Origin: a bacterium
GTDB taxonomy: Bacteria > Fidelibacterota > Marinisomatia > Marinisomatales > JAHJCW01
Length of the DNA stretch: 64,000 bases
Assembly (NCBI GenBank): GCA_028282845.1
Contig: JANQGY010000001.1
Coordinates: forward strand, 62,001-126,000
Direction: 5' to 3'
Below the pieces are notes generated by a model. The model was given only the letters and a program-made list of their open reading frames with translations. It was not told the DNA's origin and did not search any database. This document shows positions 45,769 through 56,350 of this stretch, in pieces (positions within the stretch are counted from its first letter, which is position 1; every line of letters starts with the position of its first letter). The position numbers and the translations under genes were made by a program.

Positions 45769-46608
45769 GTGAACATTGATCAATTCAAATCTTGGCTTTT
45801 AAAAGAATCAAAATCCCCGCTTTTAATGGGGATTTTGAATGTTACACCGGACTCCTTCAGTGATGGTGGGAAATTTGATAATACAGAAGATGCTTTAACC
45901 CACGCATTAACAATGGAGCAGGAAGGAGCCGATATAATTGATATTGGCGGTGAATCAAGCAGACCGGGTGCAAAACCGGTTACTCTTGAAAATGAACTTA
46001 GCAGAGTAATTCCTGTGATAGAAAGAGTCAGAAACAATTCTGATATCCCAATCTCAATTGATACCTATAAATCCCAAGTAGCCGAAGAAGCTCTTCAAGC
46101 CGGTGCAAATATAGTTAATGATATTAGCGGATTGCGATTTGACGAAAAAATGGTAAACGTAGTCAGAACTCGTAAGGCGCCGGTTATTGTGATGCATATA
46201 TTAGGTAATCCGCAGAATATGCAGAGTAATCCGGTTTATGATAATGTAATAACTGATTTGCTGTTATATTTCAAAGAAAGGATTACTCACCTCGACAAAA
46301 GCGGTATTTCCCAATCGGATATAATTATTGATCCGGGAATTGGTTTTGGCAAGACGGTTGAACACAATTTTGAAATTATTAGAGAATTGAATGAATTTTT
46401 GCAATTGGGCTGTCCCATTTTAGTTGGTCCGTCGAGAAAATCATTTATTGGCAATACTTTGGATTTACCGCCGGATCAACGTCTTGAGGGAACTGCGGCT
46501 GCTGTTACAGCTTCGATAATGAACGGTGCAGCAATTTTAAGAGTACATGATGTGAAAGAAATGAGGCGGGTAATTAAAATCGCAGAAAAAATCTGTGGAA
46601 TATCGTAA
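45769..46608 (+). CDS. folP: Dihydropteroate synthase
   Basis: Joins p-aminobenzoate to the pterin diphosphate in folate synthesis. The 279 residues carry MGILNVTPDSFSDGG, DIGGESSRPGA, ISIDTYKSQVAEEA, DISGLR and a late VGPSRKSFIG, all family motifs. The start is GTG, because family members have a strand (here SPLLMGILNV) that must lie within the protein; the next ATG would remove it. An 11-bp perfect hairpin falls inside the early coding region. cdaA follows after 11 bases. Confidence 0.96.
   Translation: MNIDQFKSWLLKESKSPLLMGILNVTPDSFSDGGKFDNTEDALTHALTMEQEGADIIDIGGESSRPGAKPVTLENELSRVIPVIERVRNNSDIPISIDTYKSQVAEEALQAGANIVNDISGLRFDEKMVNVVRTRKAPVIVMHILGNPQNMQSNPVYDNVITDLLLYFKERITHLDKSGISQSDIIIDPGIGFGKTVEHNFEIIRELNEFLQLGCPILVGPSRKSFIGNTLDLPPDQRLEGTAAAVTASIMNGAAILRVHDVKEMRRVIKIAEKICGIS
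45808..45838. other. Perfect 11-bp hairpin within early folP
   Basis: TCAAAATCCCC (45808-45818) and GGGGATTTTGA (45828-45838) are exact reverse complements with a nine-base loop, 40 bases after the folP GTG. Part of the right arm encodes the fixed GILNV motif, so the palindrome depends on the left arm (codons for ESKSP). There is no U-run beyond the stem, so it is a poor intrinsic terminator, but it could slow ribosomes or protect the ftsH message end. Confidence 0.5.
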
Positions 46609-46619
46609 ATTTTGACAGT

Positions 46620-47396
46620 ATGGAATTATTCAAAATCGGATTTTTAAGCGTTACCTTAGTTGACGTAATTGACCTTCTGCTAGTTAGCTGGTTATTCTTT
46701 AAAGTATATCAATATTTTAAAGGTACGCGTGCCGGCCAAATGTTGATTGGTTTGATAATTCTTTTGATTGCCTCATTTTTATTTAATGCACTGGGCTTTT
46801 CAGCAACATCATGGTTAGTCAATCAATTTGAAACGGTTTGGGTCGTTGCATTTGTGATTTTGTTTCAGCCGGAGATTCGCCGGATGCTTATTTATATTGG
46901 TCAGAATCGGTTTTTCCGATCAATATTCAGAGTGGATTCAGCCAAGTCTATAGAAGCAATTGTAAGTGCTACGTCACAGATCATTGATCGGGGATGGGGC
47001 GCTTTGATCGTATTTCAATGTGAAACCGGACTTAGATTGTACAAGGAAGCCGGAATGCCGCTGAAAGCCGAGGTAACGGCTCCTTTAGTAATTTCTATAT
47101 TTAATCCGACGTCACCGATGCATGATGGCGCAATAATTATTCAAAATGAGATTATTGAAGCGGCAGCCTGTATTTTACCATTGACTGAAAGCACTATGGT
47201 TGATCCTGAAATGGGAACACGCCATCGGGCGGCATTAGGACTGTCCGAAGAAACCGATGCCCTTGTAGTTGTAGTATCGGAAGAAACACATCGTGTTTCA
47301 GTCGCAGAAAATGGTCGCTTAATGAATCTTGGCAAAGATGAGATGGCTTTACGGCGTTTTCTGAATGAGCGATTATTCATTTCGTCAGGTGATTGA
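46620..47396 (+). CDS. cdaA: Diadenylate cyclase CdaA
   Basis: Makes the second messenger c-di-AMP from two ATP. The 258 residues have about three N-terminal membrane helices (14-95) and a DisA_N catalytic domain with both signatures: MHDGAIII (DGA at 169-171) and GTRHRAALG (RHR at 201-203). This is the CdaA (membrane) class. folP-cdaA adjacency is common in FCB bacteria. c-di-AMP usually controls potassium and osmolyte transport; no effector gene is evident nearby, and the matching phosphodiesterase is not seen unless the NrnA-type protein contributes. Confidence 0.96.
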   Translation: MELFKIGFLSVTLVDVIDLLLVSWLFFKVYQYFKGTRAGQMLIGLIILLIASFLFNALGFSATSWLVNQFETVWVVAFVILFQPEIRRMLIYIGQNRFFRSIFRVDSAKSIEAIVSATSQIIDRGWGALIVFQCETGLRLYKEAGMPLKAEVTAPLVISIFNPTSPMHDGAIIIQNEIIEAAACILPLTESTMVDPEMGTRHRAALGLSEETDALVVVVSEETHRVSVAENGRLMNLGKDEMALRRFLNERLFISSGD

Positions 47397-47458
47397 TCCT
47401 TTCATCTATGTAATTGATATAAATAATTAGTCTGAAATATTTATTAAATTTCTGCAGG

Positions 47459-48463
47459 ATGAAAAATTCATTTATCTGTTTATTCCTGTTTATCAATTTT
47501 GCAATATGTCAAAATACAGGCTATTCTGACTCCTTTATCAATATTGGTGCGTCTTCAAGGTCGGTCGGATTAGGGCAAAGTGTGGTTGCTTTGCCTGACA
47601 ATATTGGTGGATATACGGTAAATCCTTCTGCTACTGCTAATATAAGTCAAAATGCATTTACCGGCTTATATATAAATCAATTTGAAATGGCCGAGTATTT
47701 TTCATTTGGTTTTAACTATCCGACTAAGAGAAGTTATCAATTAGGTATTTATGGGCTGAATTTTTTAGTTGACAATATTTTTGAAAGACCGGACATCAAT
47801 AATATATCAAACTTGGAAGTTAGAAGGGATTCCATTAAAACTTTAGTTGCGCAGGGATTTAATTCCTTTAGTACGCGTGAAACTGCGATATATTTTAATA
47901 TTTCAAAGAATATCCAAAAATCGGTCAATGCTAAATGGATGTCAAATACATTACCTCTGTCCATTCCGTTAGGATTAAATATTAAGTTGATCCATAAAGA
48001 TTTGTATCAGACCAAGGGCAAAGGTATCGGCATTGATTTTGGTGGAATGGTTCGGATGGATTTCAACAACATTTTTGAAACAGGATGGTTCGATGAATTA
48101 GTAATTGGATTATCCTTAAACAATATCATTAATACTGCCATATATTGGGATTCGGGCGAGAGAGATCATATACCTATGCAATTAGTGGGAGGATTCGGCT
48201 ATTTCCACACTTTTAAACATTTACCGGTAAAATATAATTTGCTGTGGCAGAAAAATTCGCTTTACAGCGATGAGAGTCAATATGGATTTGAGGTAATCAC
48301 CTTTGACATCATTAGTATTCGCGGGGGTTACTATTTAGATTCGTTGCAGGGTGGTCTCGGACTGAAATTTAATTATAGGCAATATTCAATCGGTTTGGAT
48401 TACAGTTTTTCCGACCATGATCTTGGCAATGCCCATCGCATTGGCGGCTGGATAAGTTTTTAG
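47459..48463 (+). CDS. PorV/PorQ-family outer-membrane beta-barrel protein
   Basis: A 334-residue exported protein with signal peptide (about 1-17, ending near FAICQN). Family signature after the signal: INIGASSRSVGLGQSVVALP and GGYTVNPSATANIS, like the G-A-R-x-x-G-x-G-x-A and N-P-A-x-x-A motifs of PorV/PorQ (UPF0164) barrels. The rest alternates short amphipathic strands with turns and ends in a beta strand with terminal Phe (GGWISF), typical of outer-membrane insertion. In Bacteroidetes PorV and PorQ serve type IX secretion; no other type IX gene is in the window, so that role is not assumed. Confidence 0.75.
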   Translation: MKNSFICLFLFINFAICQNTGYSDSFINIGASSRSVGLGQSVVALPDNIGGYTVNPSATANISQNAFTGLYINQFEMAEYFSFGFNYPTKRSYQLGIYGLNFLVDNIFERPDINNISNLEVRRDSIKTLVAQGFNSFSTRETAIYFNISKNIQKSVNAKWMSNTLPLSIPLGLNIKLIHKDLYQTKGKGIGIDFGGMVRMDFNNIFETGWFDELVIGLSLNNIINTAIYWDSGERDHIPMQLVGGFGYFHTFKHLPVKYNLLWQKNSLYSDESQYGFEVITFDIISIRGGYYLDSLQGGLGLKFNYRQYSIGLDYSFSDHDLGNAHRIGGWISF

Positions 48464-48519
48464 ATAATTCATTGAAAATATATCATTTATAAATAATCAG
48501 AATTCAATAATTTCCGACT

Positions 48520-49621
48520 ATGAATATCAGTGATCTAAAAGACAGATTTAACGAAACCGGATCAAAGTACCTCGATATGCGGAGGCATCTTTGACTTAAA
48601 GCTCAAAGAGACTGAACTAACCGAACTCCGTAAAAAATCCACTGCTGAAGATTTTTGGAATGACAACGACAAAGCTTCAGCCATTTTAAAGAAAATCTCA
48701 ATTATAGAAAAAGAACTTGAATTATGGCAAGATTTGGAACGACGCCAAGGCGATTTGGAAGTATTATTTGAATTTGCCGAAACCGATGAATCGGTGTTAA
48801 GCGATATTCAGAACGAATTTGTTGAATTTGAAGATAAAATTGCTGACCTTGAATTGAAACTGAAATTGGGCGGTAAGCAGGATATGTCGGATGCTATTTT
48901 GACGATTCATCCCGGCGCCGGCGGAACCGAAAGTCAGGATTGGGCGGATATGCTGTATCGGTTATACACAAGGTGGATTGAGCAGAAAAATTTTAAAAAG
49001 AATATTCTTGATTATCAGCCGGGCGACGAAGCGGGGATCAAAGACGTTACTTTGGAAGTCAAGGGCGAATATGCTTACGGATTGTTAAAAGCGGAAGCCG
49101 GAGTGCATCGCCTTGTGCGTATTTCACCATTTGATGCCAACAGCAGGAGACATACTTCATTTGCATCTGTTTTTATTTATCCACTGTCAGATGAAGAGAT
49201 TGAAATTGAAATTAATCAGTCTGATCTACGCATTGATACCTATCGTGCGAGCGGCGCCGGCGGGCAACACGTTAATCGCACCGATTCAGCCGTACGGATT
49301 ACCCATTTACCGACCGGAACGGTTGCGCAATGTCAAAATGAACGCTCACAGCATAAGAATAAAGAACAGGCGTTGAAAGTTTTGAAAGCTCGCTTGCTCC
49401 AGTTAAAACTGGAAAAGGAAAAAGAGGAAAATCAGAAATTGGAAGACCAAAAAATGGATATTGGTTGGGGCAGTCAAATTAGGTCTTACGTATTTCATCC
49501 ATATAATATGGTTAAAGACCACCGAACCAAATACGAAACCGGAAACGTGCAAGCTGTTATGGATGGCGATATTGATCAATTCATTCAGGCTTGGTTAGTG
49601 CAACAAATTGATAGTAATTAG
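48520..49621 (+). CDS. prfB: Peptide chain release factor 2 (programmed +1 frameshift)
   Basis: Recognises UGA and UAA stop codons and triggers peptide release. The first frame starts with ATG at 48520 and reads 24 codons to CTT, then TGA (48592-48594). Slipping forward one base on CTT-T gives GAC at 48593 and an open frame to 49621, a product of 366 residues (E. coli RF2 has 365). The stop-codon-recognition motif SPF is at about 202-204 and the hydrolysis motif GGQ at 247-249. The gene is not broken: the shift site has the autoregulatory form known for prfB. lysS follows after 15 bases. Confidence 0.96.
48581..48595 (+). promoter_or_regulatory. prfB +1 frameshift signal
   Basis: GGAGG (48581-48585), CAT, then CTT TGA C. 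This is the classic RF2 recoding site: an internal Shine-Dalgarno-like element three bases ahead of the CTT slippery codon and a UGA-C weak stop. When RF2 is scarce, termination at the UGA is slow and ribosomes shift to GAC, making more RF2. E. coli has AGGGGGTATCTTTGAC, so the match is close. Confidence 0.93.
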
Positions 49622-49636
49622 TTTATAGGATTTATT

Positions 49637-51127
49637 ATGACCGAAGAACAACGCAGTTTAAAACAAATTATCGATTTTCGATTAGAAAAGTTAGCCAAAC
49701 TTAGAGAAAATGGTGTAGAGCCATACCCATATTCCTTTGAAAAATCACATAATAGTAAAGAAATAAAAGATTCTTACGATAAACTAGAAGGTGAAACAGT
49801 TGTAGTCGCCGGACGGATTATGTCATTAAGAAAAATGGGCAAAGCTTCATTTTGTAATATCAAAGACAACGCCGGGCGAATTCAGATATATGTTAAACGC
49901 GACGATGTAGGAACAGATAATTATACAAATTTTAAATTATTGGACATTGGTGATTACTTAGGAATTGAAGGCTATGTTTTCAAAACCAAGACAGGTGAAA
50001 TCTCAATTCACGCTCATGCATTGACAATTTTATCTAAGAGTATCCGCCCGATTCCGATTGTAAAAGAAAAAGAAGGTGAGGAATTTGACTCATTTGATGA
50101 TAAAGAACGACGCTATCGCAATCGCCATTTAGACCTTGCTGTCAACGATGAAGTCAAAGAAACCTTTATCAAGCGTGCCAAGACTATTTCTTCGGTTCGC
50201 AGATTCCTTGATGATAGGGGCTATATTGAAGTAGAAACACCCATCTTGCAACCTTTATATGGCGGCGCTAATGCCCGACCATTTGTAACCCATCATAATT
50301 CTTTAGATCAAGATTTTTATTTAAGGATTGCGGATGAATTATATCTTAAGAGATTAATCATAGGTGGAATGGAAAAGGTGTATGAATTAGCCAAAAATTT
50401 TAGAAATGAGGGAATTGACCGTAATCATAATCCTGAATATACATCGCTTGAATTTTATGAAGCGTATGTAGATTATGAATATATGATGGATTTTGTTGAG
50501 GAATTATTTCATGATGTAGCAAACGAAATCGGCGAGATGCAAGTTACTTGGGGCGACATGAAGATTGATTTATCAAAAAAGTTTGCCCGCCGACCGATTT
50601 TTGAATTGCTTAGTGATGCTGTCAAAAAAGATGTATCAAAATTAGGTGAGAAAGAGTTGTTCGAATTGTGCAAAAAATTCGATATAGATGTTCCGCCGAA
50701 GTCGAATTATGGGCAAATGATTGATTTGTTAATGAGCAAATTAGTTGAACCGAATTTGATCCAGCCGACATTTGTTACCGATTACCCGAAGGCTGTATCG
50801 CCTTTAGCGAAAGGGCATCGCGGTGGAAATGCTGAATTGGTTGAAAGGTTTGAACTTTTTATTGGCGGAATGGAATTCGCCAACGCCTTTTCAGAGCTTA
50901 ATGATCCGGTTGATCAACGCCAAAGATTCGAACAGCAAGCCAAGTTAAGTCGCGCCGGTGACGCAGAAGCGCATCCGGTGGATGAAAATTTCTTGGAAGC
51001 TGTGGAATGCGGAATGCCGCCGACCGGTGGAGTAGGAATTGGGATTGATAGATTGGTGATGTTGCTCACCAATAACCGCTGGATCAAAGATGTGATCCTT
51101 TTTCCGACCCTGCGTGATAACAAATAA
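49637..51127 (+). CDS. lysS: Lysyl-tRNA synthetase, class II
   Basis: Charges tRNA-Lys. The 496 residues contain an N-terminal OB-fold anticodon-binding domain (about 55-150, VVVAGRIMSLRKMGKASF) and a class II core: FVTHHNSLDQDFYLRIADE, motif 2 FRNEGIDRNHNPEYTSLE and motif 3 GGVGIGIDRLVMLLT. AGGA precedes the ATG. prfB-lysS is a conserved pair. The lolC/E-like gene overlaps its end by 14 bases. Confidence 0.97.
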   Translation: MTEEQRSLKQIIDFRLEKLAKLRENGVEPYPYSFEKSHNSKEIKDSYDKLEGETVVVAGRIMSLRKMGKASFCNIKDNAGRIQIYVKRDDVGTDNYTNFKLLDIGDYLGIEGYVFKTKTGEISIHAHALTILSKSIRPIPIVKEKEGEEFDSFDDKERRYRNRHLDLAVNDEVKETFIKRAKTISSVRRFLDDRGYIEVETPILQPLYGGANARPFVTHHNSLDQDFYLRIADELYLKRLIIGGMEKVYELAKNFRNEGIDRNHNPEYTSLEFYEAYVDYEYMMDFVEELFHDVANEIGEMQVTWGDMKIDLSKKFARRPIFELLSDAVKKDVSKLGEKELFELCKKFDIDVPPKSNYGQMIDLLMSKLVEPNLIQPTFVTDYPKAVSPLAKGHRGGNAELVERFELFIGGMEFANAFSELNDPVDQRQRFEQQAKLSRAGDAEAHPVDENFLEAVECGMPPTGGVGIGIDRLVMLLTNNRWIKDVILFPTLRDNK

Positions 51128-52340
51128 TCAGCATATATTGAAGTTAGTACGTCAAATTGCTATCAGGCATCTAAAAGCTCCTCAGAAAGGTAGCTTCACA
51201 ACCTTTGCGGCAATCTTAGCAATTATTGGACTTGGTATTGGCATTGCAGCCTTGATTCTGACTTTTAGCATCCTGAAAGGATTTGAAACAACTATCTCAG
51301 AAAAAATTGCTCAATTCGACGGACATCTGCGAGTTGAACATTTTATGAATAGAACCCTGATGGCGGAAAGCAGCCTGTTTGAATCTGCTATAGATAGCAC
51401 TCCGGTAAATTGCGATGTTGTTTCATTTATTCAAAGTCCAACCTTGTTGAGAAAAGGCTCGGAAGCGGAAGGGGTTATTACGATTGGCATTGATAATATT
51501 AATAAAAATATGATCTCTTCGATCACTGTTGAAGGCTCAACCATACTTGAGTCAAATGGAATTGTGGTTGGTAAGCGCTTAGCAGAGAATCTTAATATCG
51601 AAATTGGCGACAAAGTTGTTTTATTCGATTTACAAACAATTGGCAGGATCAGTTCAGGACAAAGATTCAAACAATTTGAGATCACGGGTATGTTTCACTC
51701 CGGCCTGCTTGAGTATGATAAAACGGTCGTTTATATCAATATGCAAGCTGCACAATATATTTTCAATGCTGAGAATAAGGTGAGTGGTTATATGTTATTT
51801 GTGGATAATCCCGGAAATGTGGATATATTAAAAGATTATCTGGATCAAGAATTAGGTTATCCATTTTACTCAATGACCTGGAAAGACAAACACAAGATAC
51901 TGTTCGATTGGATCACTATTCAAAAGTGGCCGATTCTAATTATATTTGGAATGATTGCCTTTGTAGGATTGGTTAACATTATTTCTTCCTTATCAATGAT
52001 AATATTCGAAAAAGTACGCGAGATCGGAACTTTATTGTCATTGGGGTTATCAAAGAAAAATATAAGACGAATTTTTTTGTTGGAGGGATTGATAATAGGA
52101 TTGGCAGGATCGTTAGTCGGCGTTGGAATAGCTTTTGGCATTGCTTTCCTGCAAACGCATTTCCAAATATTTACTATTCCGGAAGATATTTATTTCATGG
52201 ATCATATCCCGATTCAATTTAATTGGTTGAACACATTAATCGTTGTGGGAATCGGAACAATATCGGCAGTATTGGCTTCACTTTGGCCGGTATATAAATC
52301 TAACCAAATTCATCCGGCGGAGGCCTTGCGCTACGAATGA
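51114..52340 (+). CDS. LolC/E-family lipoprotein-releasing ABC permease (first)
   Basis: Inner-membrane permease that, with LolD, extracts lipoproteins from the inner membrane. The 408 residues have an N-terminal helix (about 26-50, LGIGIAALILTFSILKGFE), a large periplasmic domain (about 50-270) and three C-terminal helices in the FtsX-type domain. The cytoplasmic coupling segment EKVREIGTLLSLGLSKKNI and the terminal PAEALRYE are family marks. The start lies 14 bases inside lysS; its stop overlaps the next permease by four bases. LolC and LolE cannot be told apart by eye. Confidence 0.9.
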   Translation: MITNNQHILKLVRQIAIRHLKAPQKGSFTTFAAILAIIGLGIGIAALILTFSILKGFETTISEKIAQFDGHLRVEHFMNRTLMAESSLFESAIDSTPVNCDVVSFIQSPTLLRKGSEAEGVITIGIDNINKNMISSITVEGSTILESNGIVVGKRLAENLNIEIGDKVVLFDLQTIGRISSGQRFKQFEITGMFHSGLLEYDKTVVYINMQAAQYIFNAENKVSGYMLFVDNPGNVDILKDYLDQELGYPFYSMTWKDKHKILFDWITIQKWPILIIFGMIAFVGLVNIISSLSMIIFEKVREIGTLLSLGLSKKNIRRIFLLEGLIIGLAGSLVGVGIAFGIAFLQTHFQIFTIPEDIYFMDHIPIQFNWLNTLIVVGIGTISAVLASLWPVYKSNQIHPAEALRYE

Positions 52341-53536
52341 AATTTTCTACCTATATAGCAAGACGATTTATGCTTGGCGGAAAAGGTGCCGGCGCGAGCA
52401 AATTCACCGGTTGGATAGCGATAATCGGTATGGCGATCGGTTGTTTTGCCTTAATCATTTCAATTGCCGTCCTCAACGGATTCGAAATTCAAGTGGCTGA
52501 AAAAATTATCGGATTTGAAGGCGATTTAAGGATTTCAAGAATTAACCGAAGTTTGCACAATGATTTGGTTGATGATTTAAATGAACACGATAATATTGAT
52601 CAAATCGTACCATTTATGGAACGTAAAGGAGTAGTTGTAACAGAAAATAATAGTGTCCGGATGGTATCATTTAAAGCTGTTCCATTTAAAAAGATCAACG
52701 AATTCTATAATTTAGGATTTGAAGCCCTGCCGATTAATTTAAACGAACCGCAAATTTTACTTGGCACCCTTTTAGCAGAAAGATTACAGGTTCAAGTTGG
52801 CGACCAGGTCCGCTTAATGAGTCCGATTGACAGTCCGGTGCAAATCGGCTTGCCGCGTGTGGTCAAAGCCGAAGTTATCGGGATATTCCAATTAGACGTT
52901 CTTGATTATGATGATAGAATAGTATTTTTGCCGCTAAAATATGGCAAGCAGTTATTTTTAAGAAAAAAAGCGGTTGACGGCTATGACACGCGGCTTGAGA
53001 ATAGCAAGCAAATTGAAAAAACTAAAACGGAATTGACGAATGAGTTCAAAAATACTGCAAGGGTTGAAACATGGCAGGATATTCATGAAGGATTGTTCAG
53101 TGCCATGCGGTTGGAACGGATCGGTGCGATAATCGTTTTAAGTCTGATTATTTTAGTCGCTGCCTTCAATTTGACCTCAACATTAGTTTTAGTAACCTAT
53201 CAAAAAATTAGAGAATTTGGAATATTACGAACTTTGGGCACCTCGGCAAATACTGTCAAATCAATCATTATTAAACAAGGCTTGCTGATCGGTGGAATCG
53301 GGGCGGCGGTTGGTTTATTATTGAGCGTAGGATTGGTTTTAATGCAGAATTACTTGGGTTTTTTACCGCTTCCAAGCGATATTTATGCCTTTGATAAATT
53401 ACCTATGATCCTTTCGGGTTGGGATATTTTGTTAGTACCACTAATTGCCTTTTTGTTGATAATATTATCGTCATTTATCGCTGCTAAAAGAGCGATGTTA
53501 ATTGAACCTAAGGAAGCCGTACATTTAGAGAAATGA
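52337..53536 (+). CDS. LolC/E-family lipoprotein-releasing ABC permease (second)
   Basis: Paralogue of the preceding permease (399 residues, same plan). The N-terminal ARRFMLGGKGAGASKFTGWI resembles the LolC/E start, and VTYQKIREFGILRTLGTSAN is the coupling helix. The C terminus reads PKEAVHLEK. Having two permease genes and one ATPase suggests a heteromeric LolCDE complex as in Proteobacteria. Overlaps four bases at both ends (ATGA). Confidence 0.9.
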   Translation: MKFSTYIARRFMLGGKGAGASKFTGWIAIIGMAIGCFALIISIAVLNGFEIQVAEKIIGFEGDLRISRINRSLHNDLVDDLNEHDNIDQIVPFMERKGVVVTENNSVRMVSFKAVPFKKINEFYNLGFEALPINLNEPQILLGTLLAERLQVQVGDQVRLMSPIDSPVQIGLPRVVKAEVIGIFQLDVLDYDDRIVFLPLKYGKQLFLRKKAVDGYDTRLENSKQIEKTKTELTNEFKNTARVETWQDIHEGLFSAMRLERIGAIIVLSLIILVAAFNLTSTLVLVTYQKIREFGILRTLGTSANTVKSIIIKQGLLIGGIGAAVGLLLSVGLVLMQNYLGFLPLPSDIYAFDKLPMILSGWDILLVPLIAFLLIILSSFIAAKRAMLIEPKEAVHLEK

Positions 53537-54204
53537 TACTCGAAGCAAAAAATATTTATAAATCATATCGTAACGGTGTTAAAAAACTGCCCGTATTAAT
53601 TGATTTGAGTATTAATATTAATAAAAAAGAGACGATCACAATTATGGGACCTTCCGGTTCAGGGAAATCAACTTTGCTGCATATTTTGGGTACGCTTGAT
53701 AAGCCCGATTCGGGTGAAATAATAATTGACCAAACAAACATTAACTCTTTAAAAGAACGGGAATTGGCTTACTTACGCAGTACTAAAATTGGATTTATAT
53801 TTCAATTTCATCATTTATTACCGGAATTCACTGCATATGAAAATGTATTGATCCCAGCTCAAATAGTAGGAAATGTTAGAGAGAAACAGGCGCGCGCTAA
53901 AGAATTATTTGAATATATTGGATTAACTGACCGTATGGAACATTATCCGTCGCAACTTTCGGGGGGCGAACGATTGAGAGTGGCGGTAATGCGGGCATTG
54001 ATCAATAATCCGTCAATCGTTTTTGCGGATGAACCGACCGGAAACTTAGATGCGGAAAATGCCGATAAATTGCTAAAATTATTCAAAAAGATCAGTGGTG
54101 ATTTTGACCAATCTTTAATAATTACCACTCATAATCGAGCCGTTGCAGAACTTGGCGACCGTCAGCTTGTTTTGGAAAACGGCGCATTAATTAACCGACA
54201 ATAA
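53533..54204 (+). CDS. lolD: Lipoprotein-releasing ABC transporter ATPase LolD
   Basis: ATPase of the Lol exporter, 223 residues. Walker A GPSGSGKST, Q-loop FQFHHLLPEFTAYENV, signature LSGGERLRVAVMRAL and Walker B IVFADEPTGNLD are complete. GLTDRMEHYPSQLSGGE is typical of the LolD/MacB branch. The upstream genes overlap by four bases, so the three form one transcription unit. It ends the operon; dnaK begins 133 bases later. Confidence 0.95.
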   Translation: MILEAKNIYKSYRNGVKKLPVLIDLSININKKETITIMGPSGSGKSTLLHILGTLDKPDSGEIIIDQTNINSLKERELAYLRSTKIGFIFQFHHLLPEFTAYENVLIPAQIVGNVREKQARAKELFEYIGLTDRMEHYPSQLSGGERLRVAVMRALINNPSIVFADEPTGNLDAENADKLLKLFKKISGDFDQSLIITTHNRAVAELGDRQLVLENGALINRQ

Positions 54205-54280
54205 ATCATATCTCCTAAAACTCTTCTATATTATCTGCCATAATTGCTTCTTATGTGCCATATAGGTCGAATATTATTGA

Positions 54281-54296
54281 TGGCATGTTTATTGTT
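54281..54296 (+). promoter_or_regulatory. Candidate sigma-54 (-24/-12) promoter for dnaK
   Basis: TGGCATGTTTATTGTT matches TGGCACG-N4-TTGCW at all but two positions, and the GG and G(T) cores are spaced by the required ten bases. It would start transcription near 54306, leaving a leader of about 30 bases with AAGGAG before the ATG. A sigma-70-like reading (TTGATG at 54277, N17, TTTAAT) overlaps the same bases, so the sigma factor is uncertain. No CIRCE element is present. Confidence 0.3.
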
Positions 54297-54304
54297 CATT
54301 TTAA

Positions 54305-56242
<1,938 letters not shown>

Positions 56243-56263
56243 CTGAATTGGCAGAAAAATCTG

Positions 56264-56294
56264 AAAAGCGTCCATACTATTTGGACGCTTTTTT
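56264..56294 (+). terminator. Intrinsic terminator after dnaK
   Basis: AAAAGCGTCCA (56264-56274) and TGGACGCTTTT (56282-56292) make a perfect 11-bp stem with a seven-base loop, followed by further Ts to 56294. It lies 22 bases after the dnaK stop and is the clearest intrinsic terminator in the window. Confidence 0.9.
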
Positions 56295-56350
56295 GTTTGT
56301 GGAACTACTCTATACGATTGTTGTAAACTTGAGTGGTATATTTTTTGTCA

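Noticed and set aside
48592-48594. TGA in prfB as a disabling mutation or selenocysteine codon
   Set aside because: Context (GGAGG, CTT TGA C) is the known RF2 shift site, and the two frames join into a full-length RF2; no selenocysteine insertion structure is apparent.
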